A stretch of DNA of 64,000 bases, from positions 1 to 64,000 of the forward strand of contig NZ_KE384454.1 of the NCBI RefSeq assembly GCF_000425805.1. Reading direction: 5' to 3'. Below the pieces are notes generated by a model. The model was not told the origin of the DNA and searched no databases. It worked only from the letters and a program-made list of their open reading frames with translations. Position 1 is the first letter of the stretch; the number at the start of each line of letters is the position of its first letter. The stretch comes from Pseudomonas vranovensis DSM 16006. GTDB lineage: Bacteria > Pseudomonadota > Gammaproteobacteria > Pseudomonadales > Pseudomonadaceae. Made by a program: the position numbers and the translations under genes. This document shows, piece after piece, positions 44,645-52,289 of the stretch.

Positions 44645-45403
44645 ATGAAGCCTGTAGACTGTGTTCTTTGCCTGCTGTTGACGGCCCAACCGCTGTTCGC
44701 CCTGGCCGAAGAAGCGCCAGCGGCCACTGACGCGCAACCCGTGCGCAACCCCCAGGTGATCGACAAGGTCATCGACATGGGCGAATACCTGCGCAGCCTC
44801 AAGGCCTTCAAGGTGACGGCCCAATCCACCCGCGACACGGTGCTGGACTCGGGGCAGAAGATCAAAAGCGAATCGCTCAATGTGCTGCAGGTCGATGGCC
44901 ATAACCACTTGTATGCCCGCAGTGACGGCGACACCCGAACCCTGGAGTTCTTCTATGACGGCAAGAAGCTGACCCAGTACTCGCCGTACCTCAACTACTA
45001 CACAACGGTCGATGCGCCGCCCACCCTGGAAGAAACCCTGCACCGCCTGGAGAACTACTACGGCATCCAGATACCGCTCGAAGACCTGTTCCTGTTCGGC
45101 CGCGACCAGGCGCAGATCGATGCGATCAAGAGTGCCCTGTACATCGGCCCCTCGACCATCGAGGGCCAGTTGTGCGACCACCTGGCGTTTCGCCAGGACG
45201 ATGTCGACTGGCAGCTGTGGCTGACGCGCGCCGACAAGCCGCTGCCGTGCAAGCTAGTGATCACCACCCTCAACGAGACGAGCGCGCCCGAATACACCGC
45301 CGTGTACAGCTGGAACCTCAAGCCCGACAACAAGAAGGTGAAGTTCACCTTTGCGCCGGGCAAGGGCGATGTCGCCATTCCACTGAAAAAAGCCAGCGAG
45401 TAA
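44645..45403 (+). CDS. DUF2092 exported protein
   Basis: A 252-residue protein with a signal peptide (about 1-22, ending LFALAEE) and a beta-rich body that fits DUF2092 (MGEYLRSLKAFKVTAQST, then LYARSDGDTRTLEFFYDGKK). DUF2092 resembles lipid-carrying LolA/LppX-like folds, so envelope lipid binding is a guess. ATG 44645 with GGAG upstream is preferred; an extension to 44549 is Ser/Arg-rich noise. The next gene starts 12 bases later. Confidence 0.85.
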   Translation: MKPVDCVLCLLLTAQPLFALAEEAPAATDAQPVRNPQVIDKVIDMGEYLRSLKAFKVTAQSTRDTVLDSGQKIKSESLNVLQVDGHNHLYARSDGDTRTLEFFYDGKKLTQYSPYLNYYTTVDAPPTLEETLHRLENYYGIQIPLEDLFLFGRDQAQIDAIKSALYIGPSTIEGQLCDHLAFRQDDVDWQLWLTRADKPLPCKLVITTLNETSAPEYTAVYSWNLKPDNKKVKFTFAPGKGDVAIPLKKASE

Positions 45404-45415
45404 GGGAGCGCCGCC

Positions 45416-45994
45416 ATGTTCAGGATCGCCTCGTACACCGTGCTGTTGTCGCTGTTGAGCGTGTCGCTGCTGACCTTCCTGCCGGTGCCGGAGGCCGATG
45501 CCGGTCCCCGCGCCATGGGTCACGCCCGGGCATCGGTGAACCGTGCTCCGCCCCGGGGCGCACCGCATGCACAGCGCATCAATACCCGCCAGAATGTGTC
45601 GGGCAACCGTGTCAACAGCAACCGGCAAGTCCATACCAATCGCCAGGTCAACAGCAACAACCGTCACGTCAACGCTGGCAACCGCGCCTACGTCAACAAT
45701 GGCACGCGCAATGTAAACATCGACAACCACCGCGATGTCGACATCGATGTCGATGGTGGTGGACGCTACGGTTATGACGATGACTACCACCCGATCGCGA
45801 CTGCCGCTGCCGTGACTGCGACGGTCGTGGCCACCTCAGCGGTGGTCGGGGCGATCTTCCGGCCTTCGCAGATGCCGTCCGACTGCGTGCAAGTGATGCG
45901 CTACAACACCGCCTACCTGCAATGCGGATCGACCTGGTTCCAGCCGCAGTACCAGGGCAGCAATGTCACTTACGTGGTGGTCGATGCGCCATGA
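45416..45994 (+). CDS. Asn-rich exported protein of unknown function
   Basis: A 192-residue protein with a signal peptide (about 1-29). The next 70 residues are low-complexity, with repeated NRxVN-type units (SGNRVNSNRQVHTNRQVNSN) and then D-rich VDIDVDGGGRYGYDDDY. A hydrophobic helix (about 126-146) and a C-terminal part with two Cys (DCVQVMRYNTAYLQCGSTW) follow. It is in an operon with the DUF2092 gene. The layout suggests an envelope or surface protein; I recognise no enzyme motif. Confidence 0.78.
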   Translation: MFRIASYTVLLSLLSVSLLTFLPVPEADAGPRAMGHARASVNRAPPRGAPHAQRINTRQNVSGNRVNSNRQVHTNRQVNSNNRHVNAGNRAYVNNGTRNVNIDNHRDVDIDVDGGGRYGYDDDYHPIATAAAVTATVVATSAVVGAIFRPSQMPSDCVQVMRYNTAYLQCGSTWFQPQYQGSNVTYVVVDAP

Positions 45995-46002
45995 AGGGCA
46001 TA

Positions 46003-46018
46003 GAGTACAAATGTACTC
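46003..46018. promoter_or_regulatory. Palindrome upstream of the aldo/keto reductase operon
   Basis: GAGTACA-AA-TGTACTC is a perfect 7-bp inverted repeat with a 2-base centre, too tight for a hairpin and so more likely a dimeric protein-binding site. It lies 101 bases before the reductase start. Confidence 0.6.
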
Positions 46019-46118
46019 CTTGCGCTGTTTACACATGACGTAACGATTACCGGGGTGTAACTCTTCCCACGGGGCTAAGCTTTTTTTCTTGCGCTGTCTT
46101 TCGCACAGGAGCCTTGCC

Positions 46119-47042
46119 ATGCCCACCCGTCGCGATTTTCTGGCGGCCAGCGCCGCCCTGGCTGCCGGTGTCGGTTGCCTGAGTCTGTCTGCTTTCAGCT
46201 TTGCCCAGATCGCCAGCGGCGTCATGCTCACCCGCAAGATTCCGGCCAGTGGTGAAGCACTGGCAGCGATTGGCGCCGGCACCTCCGGCAGCTTTGAAGT
46301 GGAGGCTGGCTCGCCCGAGTACCAGCAGCTCAAGCAGGTACTCCAGGTATTTTTCGACGGGGGCGGGCAGGTCATCGACACCTCGCCCAACTACGGCGGC
46401 GCCGACGCGGTGCTTGGCCAGTTGCTGGAGGAGGGCGGCTGGCGCAGCAAGACCTTCCTGGCCACCAAGATCGCTGCCGACAGCCGCGCCGCCGCCGAGG
46501 CGCAGTGGGCCGGCACCTTGCGCAGCCTGCGTACCGACAAGGTCGACCTGTTGCAGATCCACAACCTGCGCGATTGGCAACGCCAGTTGCCCTATGCCCG
46601 GGAACTCAAGGCGCAAGGCCTGACCCGCTACGTGGGTGTGACCCACTACATCGACAGTGGCCTGGACGAGCTGGAAGTCATCCTGCGCAAGGAGCCACTG
46701 GACTTCATCCAGATTCACTACTCGGTCAACTCACCCGGTGCCGCCCGCACGGTACTGCCGCTGGCCCAGGACAAGGGCGTGGCGGTGCTGATCAACCGGG
46801 CGTTCGACGACGGTCGGCTGTTCGCCAAGGTCAAAGCCCAGCCCTTGCCGGCCTGGGCTACGGAACTGGGCGTGGGCAGCTGGGCCCAGCTGTTTCTCAA
46901 GTTCGCCATCAGCCACCCGGCGGTGACCACGGTGATCCCGGCCACCAGCCGCCCGGATCGCCAGCTCGACCAGCTCAAGGCCGGGCATGGCCCGCTGCTC
47001 AGCGCGGCGCAAAGCAAGCAGTTGATTGCCCAGTTCGCCTAG
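46119..47042 (+). CDS. Tat-exported aldo/keto reductase
   Basis: A 307-residue AKR-fold protein with a twin-arginine signal, MPTRRDFLAASAAL, followed by a hydrophobic stretch, so it should be exported folded with its cofactor. AKR active-site positions are visible: Asp in VIDTSPNY, the Tyr of NYGGAD, Lys in FLATKIA and His in LLQIHNLRDW. ATG 46119 has AGGAG upstream. A periplasmic NADPH-type reductase is unusual and its substrate is unknown. The MFS gene follows by 12 bases. Confidence 0.88.
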   Translation: MPTRRDFLAASAALAAGVGCLSLSAFSFAQIASGVMLTRKIPASGEALAAIGAGTSGSFEVEAGSPEYQQLKQVLQVFFDGGGQVIDTSPNYGGADAVLGQLLEEGGWRSKTFLATKIAADSRAAAEAQWAGTLRSLRTDKVDLLQIHNLRDWQRQLPYARELKAQGLTRYVGVTHYIDSGLDELEVILRKEPLDFIQIHYSVNSPGAARTVLPLAQDKGVAVLINRAFDDGRLFAKVKAQPLPAWATELGVGSWAQLFLKFAISHPAVTTVIPATSRPDRQLDQLKAGHGPLLSAAQSKQLIAQFA

Positions 47043-47054
47043 GGCAAACGACCC

Positions 47055-48314
47055 ATGACCCGGTTGGCAGCCCGTCTGTTCAACGTCCGCGACGGCGAGC
47101 TGCCGATCGTGGTGGCAGGGCTTGCGCTGTTCTTCCTGTTGTTCGCCGGCTACTTCATGCTGCGCCCGGTACGCGAGACCATGGGTGTGGCTGGCGGTGT
47201 CGAGAACCTGCAGTGGCTGTTCACCGGCACCTTCGTGCTGACCCTGATCGCCTTGCCGCTGTTCGGCTGGCTGGCCTCGAAGGTGCAACGCCGACGCATC
47301 CTGCCGTGGACCTACGGTTTCCTGGCCAGCAACCTGCTGGTGTTTGCCGCCGTGTTTGCGCTGCAACCCGACAACCTGTGGAGCGCCCGGGCGTTCTACA
47401 TCTGGTTGTCGATGTTCAACCTGCTGACCATCTCCCTGGCCTGGAGCGTGCTGGCCGACCTGTTTTCCAGCGAACAGGCCAAGCGCCTGTTCGGCCTGCT
47501 GGCCGGTGGTGCCAGCCTGGGCGGGCTGGTGGGGCCGCTGCTGGGCACCGTGCTGGTAGGCGTAATCGGCCATGCCGGGCTGGTGCTGCTGGCCACGGCC
47601 TGTTTGCTTGGCAGTATCGTCGCGGCGACCTACCTGCAGCGTTTCAGAGACCGGCATCCCCTGCCGGCAGACACCGAACTGCCCCGTTCGCGGCCCTTGG
47701 GCGGCAACCCGTTCGCCGGTGCCAGTGAAGTGTTTCGTTCGCCTTATCTGTTGGGTATTGCGCTGTTTGTGGTGCTGTTGGCCAGTGTCAGCACCTTCTT
47801 GTACTTCGAACAGGCGCGGCTGGTGGCGACGCACTTTACCAGCCGCACGGAACAGACCCAGGTATTCGGGGTGATCGACAGCCTGGTGCAGTTCCTGTCG
47901 ATCCTCACCCAGGTGTTCATCACCGGGCACCTGGCGCGCAAGCTGGGCGTCGGTGTGTTGTTGGTGGCGGTGCCGCTGGTGATGGTGGTGGGGTTCCTGT
48001 GGTTGGCGCTGGCGCCGTTGTTTGCGGTGTTCGTGGTGGTGATGGTGGTGCGCCGGGTGGGTGAGTACGCCCTGGTGCGGCCGGGGCGCGAAATGCTCTA
48101 CACCGTGGTGTTGCCCGAGCAAAAGTACAAGGCCAAGAACTTTACCGACACCGTGGTCTATCGCGGTGGCGATGCGCTCAGTGGCTGGGTCAAGCGTGGG
48201 CTGGACGTGCTCGGCGACCACCCGGCACTGGCGATGTTCATCGGCGCTGCCATAGCGCTGGTGTGGGGTTTGACGGGCGCCTGGCTGGGCCGACAGCAAC
48301 GCAAACGTGAGTAG
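47055..48314 (+). CDS. MFS transporter, ADP/ATP-carrier-like (NTP/NDP exchanger type)
   Basis: A 419-residue, 12-helix membrane protein. The first helix region, FFLLFAGYFMLRPVRETMGV, and the later RPGREMLYTVVLPEQKYKAK resemble bacterial members of the ATP:ADP antiporter-related MFS group, whose functions outside obligate intracellular bacteria are unclear. It is co-transcribed with the Tat-exported reductase. A nucleotide substrate should not be assumed. Ends before a repeat cluster. Confidence 0.85.
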   Translation: MTRLAARLFNVRDGELPIVVAGLALFFLLFAGYFMLRPVRETMGVAGGVENLQWLFTGTFVLTLIALPLFGWLASKVQRRRILPWTYGFLASNLLVFAAVFALQPDNLWSARAFYIWLSMFNLLTISLAWSVLADLFSSEQAKRLFGLLAGGASLGGLVGPLLGTVLVGVIGHAGLVLLATACLLGSIVAATYLQRFRDRHPLPADTELPRSRPLGGNPFAGASEVFRSPYLLGIALFVVLLASVSTFLYFEQARLVATHFTSRTEQTQVFGVIDSLVQFLSILTQVFITGHLARKLGVGVLLVAVPLVMVVGFLWLALAPLFAVFVVVMVVRRVGEYALVRPGREMLYTVVLPEQKYKAKNFTDTVVYRGGDALSGWVKRGLDVLGDHPALAMFIGAAIALVWGLTGAWLGRQQRKRE

Positions 48315-48349
48315 ATTCGGTGGGAGCAACTGTCTTGAACCGCGACACC

Positions 48350-48460
48350 GGCAATCGGTAGCCGCTGCCGAGGAACGAGGCAGCGGTCGTATTCCAGGCA
48401 ACTCCAGATGCGGTGCATGCAAGGGCCTTTCGCGGGGCAAGCCCGCTTCTACCGGCGAAT
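48350..48460. repeat. Mixed family 1 and family 2 intergenic repeats
   Basis: GGTAGCCGCTGCCGAGGAAC (48359-48378 region) is a family 1 unit like that at 16491. CGCGGGGCAAGCCCGCTTCT (48431-48450) is a single family 2 REP. Together they fill the gap after the MFS gene, before the mipA promoter. Confidence 0.7.
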
Positions 48461-48472
48461 ACAGTTCGCTGT

Positions 48473-48527
48473 CTTGATCAAATCTTGAAAAATCCTTGAG
48501 TCTGCCTTGAAGAAGGGAATTTAGGCT
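48473..48527 (+). promoter_or_regulatory. Four CTTGA direct repeats at 11-bp spacing upstream of mipA
   Basis: CTTGA occurs at 48473, 48484, 48495 and 48506, exactly one helical turn apart. A weak -10-like TAGGCT (48522-48527) lies 11 bases after the last repeat. This mirrors PhoP/PmrA-type boxes, where direct half-sites 11 bp apart sit 11-12 bases before the -10. The likely binder is the OmpR-family regulator encoded two genes downstream. Confidence 0.7.
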
Positions 48528-48564
48528 TGCCTGGTTCTTTTCTTAACCCTCAAAGGAAAACCAC

Positions 48565-49380
48565 GTGAGCACTGTAAAAAATGGGCGTTGCAAAGGACTG
48601 ATCACGACCCTGGCATTTAACGCCACCCTGGCTGCCGGGTGCGCTCAAGCAGAAGTCCCTGCCAGCATCTGGGGCGACACCACGGATGTCTCGTTGGGCC
48701 TGGCCGCCAGCTACACGCCTCGTTACATGGGCTCGAAAAACTACACAGCGGCTTTCCAACCCATGCTGCGTATGGAACGCGGCATCTTCTTCCTCGACTC
48801 GCTGGAGGGCCTGGGCGTGCAGTGGCAATCGAACACCGGTTTCAGTGCCAGCGCCTCGCTGGGTTACGACTATGGCCGGGCCGACGGCGACAGCAACTAC
48901 CGCCACGGCTCGGACACACTTAAAGGCATGGGCGAGGTAAGCGGCGCCACTGTGCTCAACCTCAATGCATCCCAGAAAATCACCTCCTGGCTGTCGCTCA
49001 ATGCGCAAGCTGAGCTGCGCATGGCAGGCGAAACGCGGGGCGACCGATATGCTTTCGGCGCGCAGGCTACCTTGCTGGACAGCGACTACGACACGGTTAC
49101 CTGGCGCGTCGATGCACATGCCGGGAGCGGTCGATTCAACCAGACGTACTTCGGTGTAACGCAAGCCCAGAGCGCGACCTCGCGCTTCGCGCTGTACACA
49201 CCTGACCAGGGTATTTATGCCTATACCACCGAACTGGCGTGGCGCCATGCCTTCGATCAACATTGGTCGACTGCCGCCGTTGTTGAACTTACTCATTACA
49301 CCGACCAGGTCAGAAACAGTCCGATCATCAGCAAAGAGACGACGACTACCAGCTATGTCGGTGTGAGTTACATATTCTGA
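48565..49380 (+). CDS. mipA: MipA/OmpV-family outer-membrane protein
   Basis: A 271-residue protein with a signal peptide (about 1-28, ending CAQAEV) and the MipA/OmpV beta-barrel pattern (LGLAASYTPRYMGSKNYTA near the N-terminus, C-terminal SYVGVSYIF ending in Phe). The start is GTG 48565 with AAAGGA 8 bases upstream. MipA-type proteins take part in envelope stress and peptide-antibiotic sensing in some Gram-negatives. It precedes a two-component system by 131 bases, and the CTTGA array lies in front of it. Confidence 0.9.
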   Translation: MSTVKNGRCKGLITTLAFNATLAAGCAQAEVPASIWGDTTDVSLGLAASYTPRYMGSKNYTAAFQPMLRMERGIFFLDSLEGLGVQWQSNTGFSASASLGYDYGRADGDSNYRHGSDTLKGMGEVSGATVLNLNASQKITSWLSLNAQAELRMAGETRGDRYAFGAQATLLDSDYDTVTWRVDAHAGSGRFNQTYFGVTQAQSATSRFALYTPDQGIYAYTTELAWRHAFDQHWSTAAVVELTHYTDQVRNSPIISKETTTTSYVGVSYIF

Positions 49381-49511
49381 CGCGCCAGCCAGTATCACGA
49401 AGTCGAACGCGATCAAAGCCGATCGGTTAAAGTCGCGACCGCCAAACTTGAATCACCTAGTTGCACGCCGCAGCAAACCACGCTGCGACGAACTGCATTC
49501 GCGAGGCCCGT

Positions 49512-50201
49512 GTGAGCAACCCATTGATTCTGATTGTCGAGGATGAAGCCGACAGCGCGAACATCCTCGAAGCCTATTTGAAGCGCGATTTCTTTGACGT
49601 GGCCATTGCCGAAGATGGCCTCAAGGGTGTGGAACTGCACCAGCGGCTCAAACCTGACCTGATTCTGCTCGACATGATGCTGCCCCGGATGAATGGATCC
49701 GAGGTGCTCAATGTCGTGCGCAAGCGTGGCAATACCCCCGTCATCATGGTCACCGCCCTGGGTGACGAGCCGGAAAAGCTGGGGGCCTTGCGATACGGCG
49801 CCGATGACTATGTCGTCAAGCCCTACAACCCCAAGGAAGTGGTCGCTCGGGTTCAAGCGGTGCTGCGCCGGACACGGGCCAATAGCACGGGTGAAGCCAG
49901 GCTTCGTTTTGGCGCGCTGTGGCTGGATCCGTGCAGCAGGACAGTGGGCGTATCCCAGGACGAAGGCATGAGCGCGTTGATCGATCTGACACCCACTGAG
50001 TTCAACCTCTTGTCGGTGCTGTTCAATGCCCCGCAAAAAGCATTCAGCCGGGAAGAACTGCTCGAACGGTGCCTGCCAGAAAGCGATGCGCTCGCCAGGG
50101 TCGTCGATACACACATCCACAATGTTCGCCGCAAACTTGAAGTTCACGGCGTCAGCGACCTATTGGTGACCGTTCGCTCTATCGGTTACCGGTTCCAGTA
50201 A
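49512..50201 (+). CDS. OmpR-family response regulator
   Basis: A 229-residue regulator. The receiver domain has acidic residues Glu10/Asp11, phospho-acceptor Asp54 (LILLDMMLPRMNG) and Lys in YVVKPYNP. The C-terminal winged helix contains LTPTEFNLLSVLF and ends IGYRFQ. It looks closest to AdeR/BaeR-type regulators. The start is GTG 49512 with GCGAGG upstream; a longer reading from 49461 has no receiver homology. The kinase gene follows by 10 bases. Confidence 0.9.
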   Translation: MSNPLILIVEDEADSANILEAYLKRDFFDVAIAEDGLKGVELHQRLKPDLILLDMMLPRMNGSEVLNVVRKRGNTPVIMVTALGDEPEKLGALRYGADDYVVKPYNPKEVVARVQAVLRRTRANSTGEARLRFGALWLDPCSRTVGVSQDEGMSALIDLTPTEFNLLSVLFNAPQKAFSREELLERCLPESDALARVVDTHIHNVRRKLEVHGVSDLLVTVRSIGYRFQ

Positions 50202-50211
50202 GGGGTAGGCA

Positions 50212-51375
50212 TTGAAACGGCAAGTCAATCTCTGGCAATGGGTCGGTTGGCGCATGGGGCTGATTGCAAGCGGCGCGGTGGTGCTGATGGCGCTGATCAT
50301 GTGGTCTCGCTTCCTTTGGTGGAACGTTGAAATCCAGTCAAAGATTCCACCTGCTGCCAGGGTTGAGTTGGAAAGGCTATTCGAGAATCCACAGGGGAAT
50401 GAAGCCGAGCTGTGGGCTTACATGAGTCAGTACTACCACTTCGATGACATTCTTCCCGGCATTACCGGCAATGACTGGTGGACAATCGCGTTTCTGTTGT
50501 GTGCAGCCCTGCCCGTTATCGTCGTGACGGGGTTCCTGCTGCTTCGCCCGCTGTCCAGTCGGTTCGTCGACATCGCACATGCCGCGCAGAAAGTTGCCGG
50601 AGGTGATCTGAGCGTAAAGCTGCCGCTCAACGAGCAGATGCCGCTTGAGGTTCAACAGCTCAGCTCGGACTTCAACAGCATGACGCGACGCCTGCAGTTG
50701 TATGAACAAGAGGTGCAAGCGTCGAGTGCCGTTCTCACCCATGAGCTGCGGACCCCGCTGAATGCAGCCATGGGGCGTGTAAGGGGTATGTTGGATGATG
50801 TGTTTCCGGCCAATCCTGAGCAGTTGGGGATGGTGCTGCATCAACTCGAGAACATCAACGTTCTGGTCGACGACCTGCTCCTGTTGTCGCTCGCACAGGC
50901 CGGCCAGCTTCCGCTGACGAAAACCACGTTCACCCTCCAGAGTCTGCTGGACGAGCGAATCAACTGGTTCAAACCGTATCTTGCTGCGGTGGGAAGGGAC
51001 GTCTTTGTTGCGGCGCTGCCCTTCAGGCCCATCCATTGCGACCGAAATCGCATTGGCCAGGTGATCAACATATTGCTGGAAAACTACATCCGATACGCAT
51101 CCGCCGCCGGTAATCTGGAGATCCGCGGCACAGCGGATCAGCGCGGCATTACGCTCATTTTCAGTGATCGGGGCCCGGGTTTGTCCGGCAATGAGCTGGA
51201 ACGGGTATTCCAACGGTTTTGGCGGCAAGAACCCTCACGAGACCGTCGCGCGGGCGGGAGCGGGCTGGGCTTATCCATAGCGCTTGCCATCTGTACCGCC
51301 CATGGGGGCGCGATCGCTGCTCGTCGCCGTGGCGGCGGTGGCATAGCGTTCGAGGTGTTCTTGCCATATACCTGA
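50212..51375 (+). CDS. Sensor histidine kinase (AdeS-like)
   Basis: A 387-residue inner-membrane kinase. Two membrane helices (about 14-34 and 91-111) flank a short periplasmic loop of about 55 residues. A HAMP domain follows, then a DHp helix with phospho-acceptor His177 in VLTHELRTPL, and ATP-binding N/G boxes (NILLENYIRYA, DRGPGL, GGSGLGLSIA). The start is TTG 50212, 6 bases after AAGGGG; no better ATG gives the full first helix. It pairs with the preceding regulator. The small sensor loop hints at sensing envelope or membrane-associated signals. Confidence 0.9.
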   Translation: MKRQVNLWQWVGWRMGLIASGAVVLMALIMWSRFLWWNVEIQSKIPPAARVELERLFENPQGNEAELWAYMSQYYHFDDILPGITGNDWWTIAFLLCAALPVIVVTGFLLLRPLSSRFVDIAHAAQKVAGGDLSVKLPLNEQMPLEVQQLSSDFNSMTRRLQLYEQEVQASSAVLTHELRTPLNAAMGRVRGMLDDVFPANPEQLGMVLHQLENINVLVDDLLLLSLAQAGQLPLTKTTFTLQSLLDERINWFKPYLAAVGRDVFVAALPFRPIHCDRNRIGQVINILLENYIRYASAAGNLEIRGTADQRGITLIFSDRGPGLSGNELERVFQRFWRQEPSRDRRAGGSGLGLSIALAICTAHGGAIAARRRGGGGIAFEVFLPYT

Positions 51376-51391
51376 GGCGAGTCGAGATCGT

Positions 51392-52276
51392 TCAAGGCAA
51401 CGCATACAGCTTGAACAACTTGCGAATGGTCTCGGTAGTGCCGCCCAGGTACGTCCCATAAGCCTGTTCGATCTCTCCGGAGCGATACATCTGGCTCAAC
51501 ACGGTATCCACCAGCAGTCGGAGTTCCTCGTCACTTCGCGGCAGCACCATCGATACAGGCGCATATTCATAGATGTGCTCGAGCAACCTCAACGCCGTGC
51601 CATCGTCCTGGCCCGCAAGGAGGTTATTGAGCACCATTCGCTCGGAGAAAAAAGCATTCGCCTTGCCCTGGGCAACCGCGTCGAGCCCGGCAAGGTTGCT
51701 CTCGACGGTGATTACCGTGGCAATCACCCCAAGACTGCGCAATTGCTGACGTACCCATTGCTCGCTCACCGCCCCCGACACCACCGCAAAGGTCTGGTTG
51801 GTCAAGCCACGGTTGAGCGTGGCGCGCCAGGTCGGACCACTGTGAGCCTGTTGGCCGCTGAGCACGTTGAGCAGCGCCTCGGGTGCATCCTGGCGGACAA
51901 CCGCTGTAAGCCCTGCCGTGTATACGGGCACTGAAAAGCTCACCTGTTGGCGCCGCTCAAGGGTCGCCACCGTGGGCGTGCAGAGGATATCGACCTGGCC
52001 GTTGCGTACAGCGGTGATTTCATCGGCCATCGCCACCGGTTGATAGCGCACCTGCAGCTGCGCAAGATTCAGGGTCGTCTTCACTTGCCCGGCGATCCTG
52101 GCGCACAGGTCGATGGCGTAACCTCGGGGTTGGTCACCGTTCTGCGTACTGAAGGGGGCAAAGTCCGGCAAATAGCCCAGGGTCAGGGTGTTGCTGGCCC
52201 GAACCCGTTCCAGGGTGTCGGCGTGGAGATACAGCGGCAACAGACTGAGCAAACAGGCCACTATTTTCATTTTCAT
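51392..52276 (-). CDS. Periplasmic amino-acid-type solute-binding protein
   Basis: A 294-residue family 3 solute-binding protein with a signal peptide (MKMKIVACLLSLLPLYLHA) and typical segments such as LTLGYLPDFAPFS, YAIDLCARIA and GQVDILCTPTVATLERRQQV. It likely binds an amino acid or amine. It follows the PotE-like antiporter by 13 bases and no ABC permease or ATPase gene is nearby. ATG 52276 is chosen, or 52270; the reading to 52417 overlaps potE and lacks homology. Confidence 0.87.
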   Translation of the reverse strand: MKMKIVACLLSLLPLYLHADTLERVRASNTLTLGYLPDFAPFSTQNGDQPRGYAIDLCARIAGQVKTTLNLAQLQVRYQPVAMADEITAVRNGQVDILCTPTVATLERRQQVSFSVPVYTAGLTAVVRQDAPEALLNVLSGQQAHSGPTWRATLNRGLTNQTFAVVSGAVSEQWVRQQLRSLGVIATVITVESNLAGLDAVAQGKANAFFSERMVLNNLLAGQDDGTALRLLEHIYEYAPVSMVLPRSDEELRLLVDTVLSQMYRSGEIEQAYGTYLGGTTETIRKLFKLYALP

Positions 52277-52289
52277 CGGCGGTTCTCGC

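Noticed and set aside
45590..45780. Tandem DNA repeat in the Asn-rich protein gene
   Set aside because: The NRxVN units vary in sequence and length; this is low-complexity coding sequence, not a true tandem or CRISPR repeat.
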